From Hevea brasiliensis (lineage: Eukaryota; Streptophyta; Magnoliopsida; Malpighiales; Euphorbiaceae), in assembly GCF_030052815.1 (NCBI RefSeq), contig NC_079505.1, forward strand, positions 29,078,992 to 29,142,991: a stretch of 64,000 nt of DNA, in the 5' to 3' direction. Positions 46,852 through 58,924 of this stretch are shown in pieces. Under the pieces are notes generated by a model. The model was not told the origin of the DNA, ran no database searches, and saw only the letters and a program-made list of their open reading frames with translations. Within the stretch, counting starts at the first letter, position 1, and the number at the start of each line of letters is the position of its first letter. Both the position numbers and the translations under genes were made by a program.

Positions 46852-46931
46852 ATTCTTTATCTCAAAAATCATTCTTTATCTCAAAAACTATTCTTTATCT
46901 CAAAAACCATTCTTTATCTCAAAAGCCATTC
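46852..46931 (-). repeat. 19-bp minisatellite in H right LTR, left half
   Basis: Four units, then the start of a fifth cut by I. The array goes on at 58088-58218 with about eight units. Confidence 0.85.
46927..46931. repeat. Target site duplication of element I (CATTC)
   Basis: CATTC at 46927-46931 is repeated at 58088-58092. The motif is also part of each 19-bp unit, so array slippage cannot be told apart from TSD by this alone, but the LTR ends are exact. Confidence 0.92.
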
Positions 46932-49900
46932 TGTGATACCCTTTACCCGTCTACAGTGTAGCCGAGCAAGATATGCCACTCAGTGTGCCAGAGCACCAAT
47001 TACAATTTATCCCTTTTAATTCATTTATTTACAATTTTGATAAATCTGAATTTTTCTGCAATTTTTATAGAAAATCTGGCAGAGTGCCAGCTATAAATTG
47101 GAAAAACAGTTCTTCTGAACCTGTTTAAAAGACACTTCCAATATAATTTCCAAATCCAAAACTCCATTATACCCACATTTCAACTCAATCTCAAAATCTC
47201 AATACTATTTTCAGAATTTTTTTTTTCCTGTTCACATCATCACTTGAAGCATATTCATGAATATTTCTCAACATTTCATTTTTCAACATTTCATTTTTCA
47301 ACATAATATACAGAAAATTTCAATAACATGAAATTTCATATCTTTACATTATCACATAAGTTCAGAAGTTTGTAATTACAATCAAAACTAATACAAAATG
47401 CAAAATACAAAATGCCATCCAAAGTCCTAATGTCCTACCAAGTGCACTGCAGATGTGAGGTGACTTTGGACTCGATATCGACTCTAAAAGTTCACCGATC
47501 GATGTTTCTTTGGGCTCCCGGCTATGTCTCGATACTGCGCGTGGCAAAAGCGACGCGCTAAGCAATTCTGCTTAGTGGTGACAATATAAAATAAAATAAA
47601 ATAAAATAACTAAAATATTATAAATATGCAGAATGTATGTTTACATTTTTTGTAGACTTAATTTCTGAAATTTATTGCAGTATTATTCGATTAAAATTTG
47701 GTAAAATTAATTATCATTGCCCGAGTAACCCATACTAGTCGACTGGACTGGATAAACGGGTAAACTAGCACTGGGTACTAAGTACCTCGGACCATCACAC
47801 CATCGATCACATTGTGTCTCCCGGTGCGCAACAGAACAGCTAATAAGCTGTAATAATTATTGGGGATAAAACCCAAGTGTAACAACTCAAATAACGTAGC
47901 CAAAGGCTATTATGTCATAGAATGGCATGGGAAGCCATGAAACACAGAATGACATGAAGCCATATGCAGTACTGCTAACAGAACCCTATTGGCATGCCAA
48001 TCTATCCAAACCAATCTTGCTAGGTATACTAGGGCATATTACACTTTTAAGTTTCATAATTCTTGAAATTCAAGTTTTGGTGTTACTATTCAATTCATTA
48101 CTTAACAAAATGTTGACTTTTACATGGACAATAGGTACATTGGTTTTAATACTCCCAACATACCACAATTTGCATTCTAAAATTGTTGGTATTGGTTGCC
48201 AACACCATTTCTAAGCTTAATGTTAATTGTTCAAAATTTTCAGTTTTCAAGCTTTGTGTTTACTGTTCCATTAGTCATTTTTGCAGTGGGCATTTGGCAA
48301 TATGATCAACATGAAAGTTATTCCTTATTTTGTCTAGTTACATTTCCTTTTTTGAATCACTCCATTTGGAGTTTTGTAGCTCACCTTATGGCCCAAAAAC
48401 CACAACTGGCCGGATTATAATTTTTCCAGAATTTCTGGACTGACCAAATCTACAGTAATTGGAGTAGTGACTGCAGGTCACTTTTTGAATATGTTATGGT
48501 CATAATTTGGGTTAGGTTTCTTCATGAAAGTTGTAGGTCTATATCTCAGCTTATTGATGGTAAAATTTCAGGCTAATTGGACCTTTCTACTCTAAGTTAT
48601 GACCAAATGACTAAACACTTTTCATTTAGTCATTTTGCCCAGGCAGAATGCAGGTCCTCCGGATTAGGGCAATCTTTTAGTCAACTTAGTTTTGTTTTCT
48701 GGGCATGATTTCTTCACCAATGTTGTGCCATTATGTGTCTAGTTTCAAGTATAATTGGCCTTGCACCAATTGAACCTCTACAACTCCAGTTATTGCTGCC
48801 CAAACCTGCTGGACTCATGCCCAGTCCTACAGGTCACTAAGGGCAGCCACACCAAACTCAAATCCCACTACACAACCCACTTCGTTTTTTATTCAAACAA
48901 ACCAAATGGTCACTAATTGACCATTAAAACCTACTTTCATTATCACATTATCAAAGTCTCATTTTCATCCCAAACCCTAACTCAAACATCACAAACCATG
49001 CATTATCATTTGCATTTCATCACTCCACTTAAGAGATGCATATTAAGGGCAGCCATACTACCATTTTAACTCCATAAAAATCATCACAATTTTACCCCAA
49101 CCAAGGCTGCCAAAATTATTGGATGGCATACAAATGGTATTTAATAATTTTCTTTGTAATCTGCACTCATTCATAGTCCTTTAACATGAATTTAAGGAGA
49201 AAACCAAGGTTAGGTCACAAACCTCTAATGGAGTGAACTTCCCACTTGCTAGGGTTCTTCTTTTTCTTTTCTTTTTGCTCCCAAAAGACTCACCAAGATG
49301 TTAGAACAATTTTTGTGTTGGGAATACAGGGTTTAATTGGGTAAAAGCTATGAAAAAGCTTGGTAAGGTTGGCTATGGAGGGAGAGGGTGATGGCAAGGA
49401 AGAAGGTAAGAGAGAGTTCTGATTTTTTTCTTCATTTTTCTGCCCATTTAGTCTTTTTAAATAAACTTATGCCATGTGTCAACATTGGATTGTTTGGGAG
49501 AATTTTAATGACATAATTATGATGTCATAATTCTAATTTCTATCATTTTCTATCCTTTTCTTGTCTATTTAATTTCAATTAAATTTTTAACAACTTTTAT
49601 TCACATTTTATGTCATATAAATTATTTACATTAATGGACAAGTTGGTCAAAAATCATCTTTGAAGATGAAATGACCAAAATGCCCTCCGTTTGGCTTAAC
49701 GAGCCAAAATTGTGTGTACAGATAGAAAAATTTTTCTAAGCATTTTCTTGGCATTCTAATGTCATAAGAACCTCAATGACCCTTCTTTGGAGTCCCAAAA
49801 ATTATTTTATAATTTTTCTCCCAGGTCTAGGGTTGCTAACGGCCTTCACCGTCACTTCCCCTTCAGGTTACTCATCACTGCGGTTTCGGCTCGTTTAATC

Positions 49901-50071
49901 TTAGTGTATTTCGTTTCTAAAAATTTTTCCTTGATTTTTATGAGCATTATTTAGTTTCTTTATAACACCTCACTCTAATCTATTTAAAATTTCAAATATT
50001 TTAGCTGCCTGGACCGACATTGGTCACCAGAACAGTAGACTGTACGGACTAGCTAAAATGAGGATGTTACA
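46932..50071 (-). repeat. Element I left LTR (its 3' LTR), 3140 bp
   Basis: Minus-strand start TGTAACATCCTC, end GGGTATCACA (C to T change). Holds the modules (about 48200-48850), palindrome remnant (49508-49528), donor-like GAGGTTTGTGAC (near 49225) and paired hairpin (about 47540-47580). A tract at 47470-47550 differs unusually from the right LTR. Confidence 0.95.
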
Positions 50072-50088
50072 ACTCTTCGCCTCTAATA
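50072..50088 (-). other. Polypurine tract of element I
   Basis: TATTAGAGGCGAAGAGT on the minus strand abuts the 3' LTR. A has AGAGGGGAAGAGT at the same place. Confidence 0.82.
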
Positions 50089-50129
50089 AAAATTTCGTCC
50101 TCGAAATTTACCTGATGCAAACAGTTGAG

Positions 50130-50844
50130 GGAACTGTTGCCTTATTGTCTCTTCACTTTCCTAAGTTGCCTCTTCAGTGTTGTGGTGCCTCCAAAGCACT
50201 TTCACCAGTGGAATTTTTTTATTTCTCAGTTCCTTCACTTCCCGAGCTAGGATCTGTATAGGTTCTTCTGTATATGTCAAGTCCGGTTGGATTTCAATCT
50301 CTTCCATGGAGATGACATGTGAAGGGTCTAAGCGATATTTTCTCAACATAGAAACATGGAATACATTATGAATTTTATCCAGTTCTGGTGGTAAAGCTAG
50401 TCGATAGGCCACTGGTCCCACACGTTCAATGACTTCATATGGGCCAATGAACCTAGGGCTTAACTTACCTTTTCTTCCAAACCTCAGTACTTTCTTCTAC
50501 GGTGAGACTTTGAGAAACACTTTATCGCCAACTGCATACTCTATCTCTTTTCTCTTCAAGTCGACATAAGATTTCTGTCTATCTGAGGCAACTTTCAAGT
50601 TAGCTTTGATTATCTTCACTTTCTCCTCAGTCTGTTTCACCCGGTCTGGTCCTACCATCTTATCTTTGCCTAATTCAGTCCAACACACTGGGGTTCTACA
50701 TTTTCTCCCATACAGTGCTTCATATGGAGCCATTTGAATGCTAGCTTTGTAGCTTTTGTTATATGCGAATTCTGCTAGTGGGAGATATCTATCCCAACTC
50801 CCCTCAAACTCAATGACACAACTCCTCAGCATATCCTCCAGGAT
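50130..50844 (-). pseudogene. pol: Integrase C-terminal half and chromodomain of I
   Basis: After the intron: [57 protein letters not shown], then a TAG (TGG in A). GPY/F module [24 protein letters not shown], chromodomain with [18 protein letters not shown] and [10 protein letters not shown], then EAT followed by TAG (TGG in A). No frameshift seen: two G-to-A-type stops are the only clear lesions in 230 codons. Confidence 0.9.
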
Positions 50845-50918
50845 CTATCACATAATTCATATTGTTACTATCATTTCAATTTATTATTTGTGAAAATTCA
50901 ATTAGTTCTTAGGTTTAC
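50845..50918 (-). other. GT-AG intron in integrase of I
   Basis: 74 bp on the minus strand, beginning GTAAACCTAAG and ending ATGTGATAG, between VIQ and ILEDML. Its body differs a good deal from the A intron, but the place and length are kept. Confidence 0.75.
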
Positions 50919-51365
50919 CTGGATTACTTGTTCTGACTGTCCATCCATCTGAGGATGAAAAGCCGTGCTAAAACGGAGTTGTGTGCCCAAGGCTTCTTAC
51001 AACTTTTTCCAAAATCTTGATGTAAACCTTAGGTCTCGATCAGATATGATGGAAAGTGGGATTCCATGCAGTCTAACTATCTCATTGATATACAATTTTG
51101 CTAGCTTCTCCAGTGAGTAGTCAGTCCTAACTGGCAGAAAATGTGCTGACTTCGTCAATCTATTCACTATCACTCACACTGCATCATGCTTCTTTTGGGT
51201 GAGAGGTAGACCGCTAACAAAATCCATAGTGACCCAGTCCCATTTCCATTCAGGTATGCTTATAGGCTGTAGCAATCCTGATGGAATTTGATGTTCTGCT
51301 TTAACTTGCTGACATATCAAACATTTAGTCACATAGTCAGCTATATCCTTCTTTATACCAGGCCA
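50919..51365 (-). pseudogene. pol: Integrase catalytic core of I
   Basis: From the codons after KPHY (TAG where A has TGG) through CLICQQVKAEH (zinc site cysteines), [11 protein letters not shown] (first D), a TGA or TAG near the HDAV motif, [20 protein letters not shown] (second D), and GQSEQVIQ with the catalytic glutamate present. About three stops, no frameshift found by eye. Confidence 0.85.
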
Positions 51366-52838
51366 CTAATAATGAGGCTTCAAATCATTATACATTTTTG
51401 TGCTTCCCGGGTGCATGGAATAAACACTAGTGTGTGCTTCTTTCAGAATACTAGCCTTCAGTTCCCCATCATCTGGTACACACACTCTTCCTCTATAGTA
51501 TAGACACCCATCTGCTTTCACTTCATAATCAGTTTCCTTTCCCTCTGGAATTTTACCCATAATGGCTATTAATTTTTCATTTGCCCTCTGCCCATCTTGT
51601 ATCTGCTGTAGCAGGTTTGGCCTTACTTGTAAATTAGCCAAAATAGCTCCATCTTGAGCTAAGGATAGACAGGCATTTAGTGATCTTAAAGGTGTGATGG
51701 ACTTTCTGCTCAAGGCATCAGCAACTACATTTGCCTTCCCAGGATGATAATCTATCACACAATCGTAGTCCTTTAGGAACTTAATCCATCGCCTCTGTCT
51801 AAGATTGAGCTCCTTCTGGGTTGGCAAATATTTTAGACTCTTGTGGTCTGTATAGATGTAACATTTTTCACCATATAAATAATGTCTCCATATCTTCAGT
51901 GTGAAGATAATTGCTGCTAACTCCAGGTCATGAGTAAGGTAGTTTTGTTCATGTGGCCTTAACTGCCTGGAAGCATAGGCTACCACTTTCCCCTCTTGCA
52001 TCAATACACACCCTAACCCATTATGCGAGGCATCACTGTAGACCACAAAGTCTTTTCCCGACACTGGTTGTGTTAACACTGGTGCTTCTTTCAACATAGC
52101 CTTCAGCCTCTCAAAATTGGCTTGGCACTTGTCGTTCCAGCCAAATTTCACATTCTTGTGCAACAACTTGGTCATTGGAGCAGCTATAAGAGAGAACCCC
52201 TTCACAAATCTTCTGTAATACCCAGCTAGCCCCAAGAAACTTCTGACCTCAGTTGTATTTCTGGAAGGCTTCCATTCCATCACTGCTTCTATCTTTTTGG
52301 GATCCACTCTAATCCCCTCAACTGATACTATGTGTCCAAGAAAGGAGATTTCACTCATCCAGAAGTCACATTTGGACAACTTAGCATATAGCTTCTTTTC
52401 TTGCAGGGTTTGCAGAACAATCCTCAAATGTTCATCGTGTTCTTCCCTGGTCTTGGAATACACCAGAATATCATCAATAAAGACCACTACAAACCGATCT
52501 AAGTATGGATGGAAGATACAGTTCATAAGGTCCATAAATGCTGCTAGTGCATTTGTTAACCCAAACGGCATCACTAAAAATTCATAATGCCCATACCAAG
52601 TTCTGAATACAGTTTTTGACACATCTGCATCCTTTACCCTCAACTGATGATACCCTGATCTAAGATCAATTTTTGAAAATACACCGGCTCCCTTCAACTG
52701 ATCAAACAGATTGTCAATTCTGGGGAATGGATATTTATTTTTCACAGTTACTTTGTTCAACTGCCGATAATCAATACACAATCTCAAGGTTCCATCCTTC
52801 TTCTTCACAAACAGCACCGGAGCTCCCCATGGTGACAC
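51366..52838 (-). CDS. pol: RT, RNase H and integrase N-terminus of I, 490 codons open
   Basis: The longest open stretch in the window. [13 protein letters not shown] (residues 21-31), [10 protein letters not shown] (catalytic D58), VMPFGLTNA (89-97), FIDD (120-123, the YXDD box). Connection domain with [13 protein letters not shown]. RNase H: YSDASHNG (D269), DLELAA (E306), YTDHKSL (D331), VVADALSRK. Then [11 protein letters not shown] and the start of the integrase zinc finger with MHPGSTKMY. The open stretch starts after a TAG in QL*ELLDKG and stops at a TAG in HY*WPG, so it is part of a pol broken at both ends; all key RT and RNase H residues are intact. I annotate it as coding sequence of a damaged polyprotein, not as a separate gene. 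Confidence 0.85.
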   Translation of the reverse strand: MSPWGAPVLFVKKKDGTLRLCIDYRQLNKVTVKNKYPFPRIDNLFDQLKGAGVFSKIDLRSGYHQLRVKDADVSKTVFRTWYGHYEFLVMPFGLTNALAAFMDLMNCIFHPYLDRFVVVFIDDILVYSKTREEHDEHLRIVLQTLQEKKLYAKLSKCDFWMSEISFLGHIVSVEGIRVDPKKIEAVMEWKPSRNTTEVRSFLGLAGYYRRFVKGFSLIAAPMTKLLHKNVKFGWNDKCQANFERLKAMLKEAPVLTQPVSGKDFVVYSDASHNGLGCVLMQEGKVVAYASRQLRPHEQNYLTHDLELAAIIFTLKIWRHYLYGEKCYIYTDHKSLKYLPTQKELNLRQRRWIKFLKDYDCVIDYHPGKANVVADALSRKSITPLRSLNACLSLAQDGAILANLQVRPNLLQQIQDGQRANEKLIAIMGKIPEGKETDYEVKADGCLYYRGRVCVPDDGELKASILKEAHTSVYSMHPGSTKMYNDLKPHY

Positions 52839-53530
52839 ACTGGGACGTATGAACCCCTTATCGAGTAACTCCTACAACTGAATTTTCAACTCCTTCAATT
52901 CAGTGGGTGCCATCCTATAAGGGGCAATAGAAATTGGTGCTGTACCCGGCATTACCTCAATAGCAAACTCGATTTCCCTTTCTGGTGGTAAACCATGCAA
53001 CTCTTCAGGAAATACATCTGGGAAGTCTCTTACTATGGGTATATTACACAGGTTTGGTTTAGCCTGCCTAGTATCAACCACGTATGCTAGATAAGCTTTA
53101 CAGCCTTTTCTCCTCAATCTTCTTGCAACTGTCGCTGAGATAACATTGGACAGGAAATCTGTCCTTTCACCCACAACAGTAATCTCATTACCCTCAGAAG
53201 TTTTCAAAGAAATCCTCTTCAATTTGCAATCAACTATTGCCTGGTGATGTGACAACCAGTCTATTCCCAAAATCACGTCAAACTCATGGAAGGGTAATTC
53301 AATTAGGCCTGTCAAGAATTCATACCCCTGAATCCTCAACGGGCAACCTTTATACACCTTATTCACTACCACACTGTGGCCTAGTGGATTTGTGACCAGA
53401 ATGTCTTGATCACTCTCCTCTACTGGAACTTCCCTCTCTATGGGTAGTTTGATGCAAATGTAAGAATGAGTGGATCCTGGATCCACCAATGCATGCACAA
53501 AAGTGTTGTAGAGGGAGAACGTACCCCTGA
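52839..53530 (-). pseudogene. pol: Protease and RT N-terminus of I
   Basis: Open over 53498-52872. VDPGSTHSYI gives the aspartic protease site; VILGIDWLSHHQ, RISLKTSEGNEI and [16 protein letters not shown] mark the protease end and linker; [16 protein letters not shown] begins RT. A TAG at about 52871-52873 (CAG or CAA in A) parts it from the main RT stretch. Colinear with A, where the linker is frameshifted but here is whole. Confidence 0.9.
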
Positions 53531-54806
53531 TAACATCCAGGGCATTTTGCTCCTCCTGAGCTCTAATGGCATAGGCCCTGGCAGGTACTCTAGTCTCTGG
53601 CCTCTCAGCTGACTCGGATGCAGGCCTCAGTGATGGACCAGCTGCCTTAGATTTACCAGGTTTCCTATCCCTTTATGGTGTAGGAGCAGGTCTGTCAGCT
53701 TGTGTTAGAGCAACTGTAGTAGTCCTCTTTAGACAATTCTTGATCTGATGTTCTGTAGATCCACACCGTAAGCATGCACCAGTCACTCGCCAATAGTCCC
53801 CCTTATGCCACTTCTGGCAGTATGAACAGGCAGAAGATGCTGTGGCTGGTCTCCTGAATACCGTCCCTAGAGAGCTACCCACTAATGGTGTGGACTAGCC
53901 TCTCCTAGGTGTGAACTGTGGTCTGGGCCCCTGAGACTGACCTTGACCTTGTGGTTATCCTGAACCCTGAGCAGGAGGACCCTTACTCTTCTTACTAGGA
54001 GCAGAAAATGAACTGGACTGACCCGGACCCCTCTTCTGCTATCTTTCCCTTCTAGTTTGCTCATTGATTCAGACCCTTTCTACTTTTGATGCAACATTTA
54101 CTAATTTAGCAAAATCTATGATCTCCAATGCTGTTATCATGAATTTGATATTGTCATTGAGCCCTTCCTCGAACCTTCTGCACCTCTCTGCCTCTGTAGG
54201 GATTATCTCCCTCCCATACCGGCTCAGTCTGACAAACTCACGCTCATATTCTACCACTAATAATTGTCTCTGTCTTAGACTGATAAATTCTCTTCTTCGC
54301 TCTTCTAAATACACTTTACTAACATATTTCTTCCTGACCTCTGTAAGGAAGAATTCCCAGGTGATCCGTTCTGGTTGCACCTCACTGGTTACTGTGTCCC
54401 ACCACTGATATGCATCATCTTGAAGTAGGGACACAGCACCCTCCAGGTTCTGCTCGGGGGTGTAGTTAAGCTGTTTCAGCACTCTGATTGTTCTATCCAA
54501 CCAGTTTTCTGCAGTCATGGGATCATCCTCCCTCTTCCCAAAGAAATCCACAACCCCATGTTTTCGCAGTTTCTCCATATGGGACTTCTATGGTGCTGGT
54601 GGTGGTTGTGGCTGTGGATGTGGTGGTGGAATTACCCCCATCATTTGCCGGTAGAATTCTTTCATTTGCTGAAATAGTGCAAACTGAGGTTGGGCAGGTG
54701 CCTCAGCTGCTGGTGGAGTAGATTCTCCCTTGCCCCCAGAATCAGCACTTGGTGGAGCACGATTCTCCACCTCTTCATCAATTGCTCTTTGAGAAGCAGG
54801 ATCCAT
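53531..54806 (-). pseudogene. gag: Gag of element I
   Basis: MDPASQRAIDEEVE at 54806, proline-rich stretch, TAG after PPPAP (54588), then 169 open codons with KLRKHGVVDFFGKRED, DDAYQWWDTV, ITWEFFLTEVRKKY, VRLSRYGREII and FEEGLNDNIKF. Stop after VERV at 54069, then a basic linker. Zinc knuckle CLRCGSTEHQIKNC (CX2CX4HX4C, about 53780-53740) in the 53673-53882 stretch. The frame is largely kept across the gene, so a few point stops are the main damage. It is the best reference for repairing the reading of A and F by alignment. Confidence 0.87.
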
Positions 54807-54917
54807 ATCCTATTCAAAATAAGAAAACAAACAGATCTGCATCAGTCTCACCTCAACACTTACAAATCCAATGCAATGGTATGCACTCTATCTAGGCCCA
54901 GAAATGCCTAAACCGAT

Positions 54918-54929
54918 GCTCTGATACCA
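54918..54929 (-). other. Primer-binding site of element I
   Basis: TGGTATCAGAGC on the minus strand, 5 bp from the right LTR. Initiator tRNA-Met type, intact. Confidence 0.9.
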
Positions 54930-54934
54930 CTAAA

Positions 54935-57900
54935 TGTGACACCCCTTACCCGTCTACAGTATAGCAGAGCAAGATATGCCACTCAGTGTGTCGGAGCACC
55001 AATTCATATTTCAATTACAATTTATCCCTTTTAATTCATTTATTTATAATTTTTAATAAATCTGAATTTTTTCGCAATTTTTATAGAAAATCCGGCAGAG
55101 TGCCGGCTATAAATTGGAAAAACAGTTCTTCTGAACCTGTTTAAAAGACACTTCCAATATAATTTCCAAATCCAAAACTCCATTATACACACATTTCAAC
55201 TCAATCTCAAAATCTCAATACTATTTTCAGAATTTTTTTTCTGTTCACATCATCACTTGAAGCATATTCATGAATATTTCTCAACATTTCATTTTTCAAC
55301 ATAATATACAGAAAATTTCAATAACATGAAATTTCATATCTTTACATTATCACATAAGTTCAGAAGTTTGTAATTACAATCAAAACTAATACAAAATGCA
55401 AAATACAAAATGCCACCCAAAGTCCTAATGTCCTACCAAGTGCACTGCAGATGTGAGGTGACTCTGGACTCAGTATGTAGCTCTGAAAGTTGACCCAGTC
55501 TGATGTCAGCTGGGCTCCCCAGCTATGTCTCCAGTACCTGCACGTGGCAGAAGTGACGCGCTAAGTAATTCTGCTTAGTGGTGACAAAATAAAATAAAAT
55601 AAAATAACTAAAATAATATAAATATGCAGAATGTATGTTTACATTTTTTGTAGACTTAATTTTTGATATTTATTACAGTATTATTCGATTAAAATTATGT
55701 AAAATTAATTATCATTGCCCGAGTAACCCATACTAGTCGACTGGACTGGATAAACGGGTAAACTAGCGCTGGATACTAAGTACCTCGGACCATCACACCA
55801 TCGGTCACATTGTGTCTCCCGGTGTGCAACAGAACAGCTAATAAGTTGTAATAATTATCGGGGATAAAACTCGAGTGTAACAACTCAAATAACGTAGCCA
55901 AAGGCTATTATGTCACAGAATGGCATGGGAAGCCATGAAACACAGAATGGCATGAAGCCATATGCAGTACTGCTAACAGAACCCTATTGGCATGCCAACC
56001 TATCCAAACCAATCTTGCTAGGTATATTAGGGCATATTACACTTTTAAGTTTCACAATTCTTGAAATTCAAGTTTTGGTGTTACTATTCAATTCATTAGT
56101 CAACAAAATGTTGACTTTTACATGGACAATAGGTACATTGATTTTAATACTCCCAACATACCACATTTTGCATTCTAAAATTGTTGGTATTGGTTGCCAA
56201 TACCATTTCTAAGCTTAATGTTAATTGTTCAAAATTTTTAGTTTTTAAGCTTTGTGTTTACTGTTCCATTGGTCATTTTTACAGTGGAAATTTGGCAATA
56301 TGATCAACATGAAAGTTGTTCCTTATTTTGTCTAGTTACATTTCCTTTTTTGAATCACTCCATTTGGAGTTTTGTAGCTCACCTTATGGCCCAAAAACCA
56401 CAACTGGCCAGATTCTAATTTTTCCAGAATTTCTGGACTGATCAAATCTATAGTAATTGGAGTAGTGACTACAGGTCACTTTTTAAATATGTTATGGTCA
56501 TAATTTGGGTTAGGTTTCTTCATGAAAGTTGTAGGTCTATATCTCAGCTTGTTGCTAGTAAAAGTTTAGGTCAATTGGACCTTTCTACACTGAGTTATGA
56601 CCAAATGACTAAATACTATTCATTTGGTCATTTTACCCAGATAGAATGCAGGTCACCCAGATTAGGGCAATCTTTTGGTCGACTTAGTTTGGTTTTCTGG
56701 GCATGGTTTCTTCACCAAAGTTGTGCCATTATGTGTCTAATTTCATTTCTAATTGGCCTTGCACCAATTGAACCTCTACAACTCCAGTTATTGCTGCCCA
56801 AACCTGCTGGACTCATGCCCAGTCCTGCAGGTCACCAAGAGAAGCCACTCCAAACTCAAATCCCACTACAAAACTCACTTCATTTTTTATTCAAACAAAA
56901 CCAAATGGTCACTAATTGACCATTAAAACCTACTTTCATCATCACATGATCAAAGTCTCATTTTCATCCCAAACCCTAACTCAAACATCACAAACCATGC
57001 ATTATCATTTGCATTTCATCACTCCACTTAAGAGATGCATATTAAGGGCAGTCGTACTACCATTTTAACTCCATAAAAATCATCACAATCTTACCCCAAC
57101 TAAGGCTGCTAAAATTATGGGATGGCATATAAATGGTATTTAATAATTTTCTTTATAATTTGCACTCATTCATAGTCCTTTAACATGATTTTAAAGAGAA
57201 AACCAAGGTTAGGTCACAAACCTCTAATAGAGTGAACTTCCCAATTGCTAGGGTTCTTCTTTTTCTTTTCTTTTTGCTCCCAAAAGACTCACCAAGATGT
57301 AAGAACAATTTTTTGTGTTGGGAATATAGGGTTTAGTTGGGTAAAAGCTATGAAAATCAAGCTTTAAAAAGCTTGGTAAGGTTGGCTATGGAGGGAGAGG
57401 GTGACGGTAAGGAAGAAGGTAAGAGAGAGTTTTGATTTTTTTTTTCTTCATTTTTCTGCCCATTTAGTCTTTTTAAATAAACTTATGCCATGTGTCAACA
57501 TTGGATTGGTTGGGAGAATTTTAATAACATCATTATGACATCATAATTCCAATTTCTATCATTTTCTACCCTTTTCTTGTCTATTTAATTTCAATTAAAT
57601 TTTTAACAACTTTTATTCACATTTTATGTCATATAAATTATTTATATAAATGGACAAGTCGGTCAAAAATCATCTCTGAAGACGAAATGATCAAAATGCC
57701 CTCCGTTTGGCTTAACAAGCCAAAATTGTGTGTACCAATAGAAAAATTTTTCTAAGCATTTTCTTGGCATTCTAATGCCATAAGAACCTCAATGACCCTT
57801 CTTTGGAGTCCCAAAAATTATTTTATAATTTTTTCCCCGGGTCTAGGGTTGCTAACGGCCTTCACCGTCACTTCCCCTTCGGGTTACTCATCACTGGGGT

Positions 57901-58087
57901 TTCGGCTCGTTTAACCTTAGTGTATTTCGTTTCTAAAAATTTTTCCTTGATTTTTATAAGCATTATTTAGTTTCTTTATAACTCCTCACTCTAATTTATT
58001 TAAAATTTCAAATATTCTAGCTGCCCAGACCAACATTGGTCACCGGAACAGTAGACTGTACGGACTAACTAAAATGAGGATGTTACA
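54935..58087 (-). repeat. Element I right LTR (its 5' LTR), 3153 bp
   Basis: Minus-strand start TGTAACATCCTC, end GGGTGTCACA. Very similar to the left LTR; small indels (for example about 12-15 bp near 55004) account for the length difference. Modules lie at about 56300-56850 and the hairpin region at about 55535-55585. Confidence 0.95.
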
Positions 58088-58218
58088 CATTCCTTATCTC
58101 AAAAGCCATTCTTTATCTCAAAAGCCATTCTTTATCTCAAAAGCCATTCTTTATCTCAAAAACCATTCTTTATCTCAAAAACCATTCTCTATCTCAAAAA
58201 CCATTCTTTATCTCACTA
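58088..58218 (-). repeat. 19-bp minisatellite in H right LTR, right half
   Basis: About eight units, one with CTATC for TTATC and one with CCTTA, followed by TCACTAACTATG. With the left half, 11 to 12 units. Confidence 0.85.
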
Positions 58219-58861
58219 ACTATGCAAGATTAATCCAGAAGGGCCATCTTCGGGGTGATTCTAACTCCCTATGGTTGGGGAGGTCGAATCATCGTGCACA
58301 GTACACATCACAATAATGAATCTTCCGAAAGGGCCATAACATAAAAACTTAGATATAACCTCTAATAAGAGGAGAATCTAAGCCTGTGCACGTACCATGG
58401 TAATCAAAACACGACTAACACCATTGTCTTCTCAACAAATGAGAGAGACGGGTAATAACCTAGTCAAGCATCTATAGTAAGATATAAAACAATATCACAA
58501 TCCTTTTAGTGAGCATAAATCACAATACAATTTGATTCAAAGTCAATTTCAATATCCAATAATTTTTATGCTCATCACAATTCAAATCATATATTTGCAT
58601 TTTTCCATGCAAATTGTCCATCACAATTCAAAACATGTTCTATCACAAATTTCTAAAATATAATTTATTCAATTCGCAACAATGCTTAACACTTGTTGAA
58701 ATACCATTTCATAAAGCTAAATTCATACATACTATAATAATTTCAATAATCATTGAATTAAATCCAATGCTTATTAAACATAATACATAAGAAAAAAATA
58801 TGTTATTTAATCATATGAAATATTCAGAATAAAATCAGTTAAAAACTAGTTGTGCACAAAC

Positions 58862-58924
58862 CTCTGATAAATGTCTCTTGGCCCTGACTCAGTGTTTCCT
58901 TTCCCTTCCCTGAGTCTTTGCTAA
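58862..58924 (-). other. Putative internal exon in H right LTR
   Basis: 63 nt on the minus strand, flanked by TGTTTCAG and AG|GTTTGTGCA. The matching upstream donor has been deleted in this LTR. Confidence 0.42.

Larger units (their letters stand above)
45989..46931 (-). repeat. Element H right LTR (its 5' LTR), inner part
   Basis: On the minus strand this is the LTR end (…GTGTGACA) with the paired hairpin (about 46525-46565, one mismatch). It is interrupted at 46931 by element I inside the 19-bp array. Continues at 58088. Confidence 0.93.
46932..58087 (-). mobile_element. Element I: full-length chromovirus, minus strand, 11,156 bp
   Basis: Complete: LTRs 3140 and 3153 bp, PBS, gag, protease, RT, RNase H, integrase with intron, chromodomain and polypurine tract, with TSD CATTC. 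Same family as A. The best-kept pol of the window, broken mostly by single TAG/TGA codons rather than frameshifts. It is the youngest layer in its stack, since it lies inside H, which lies inside F, which lies inside E. Confidence 0.95.
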
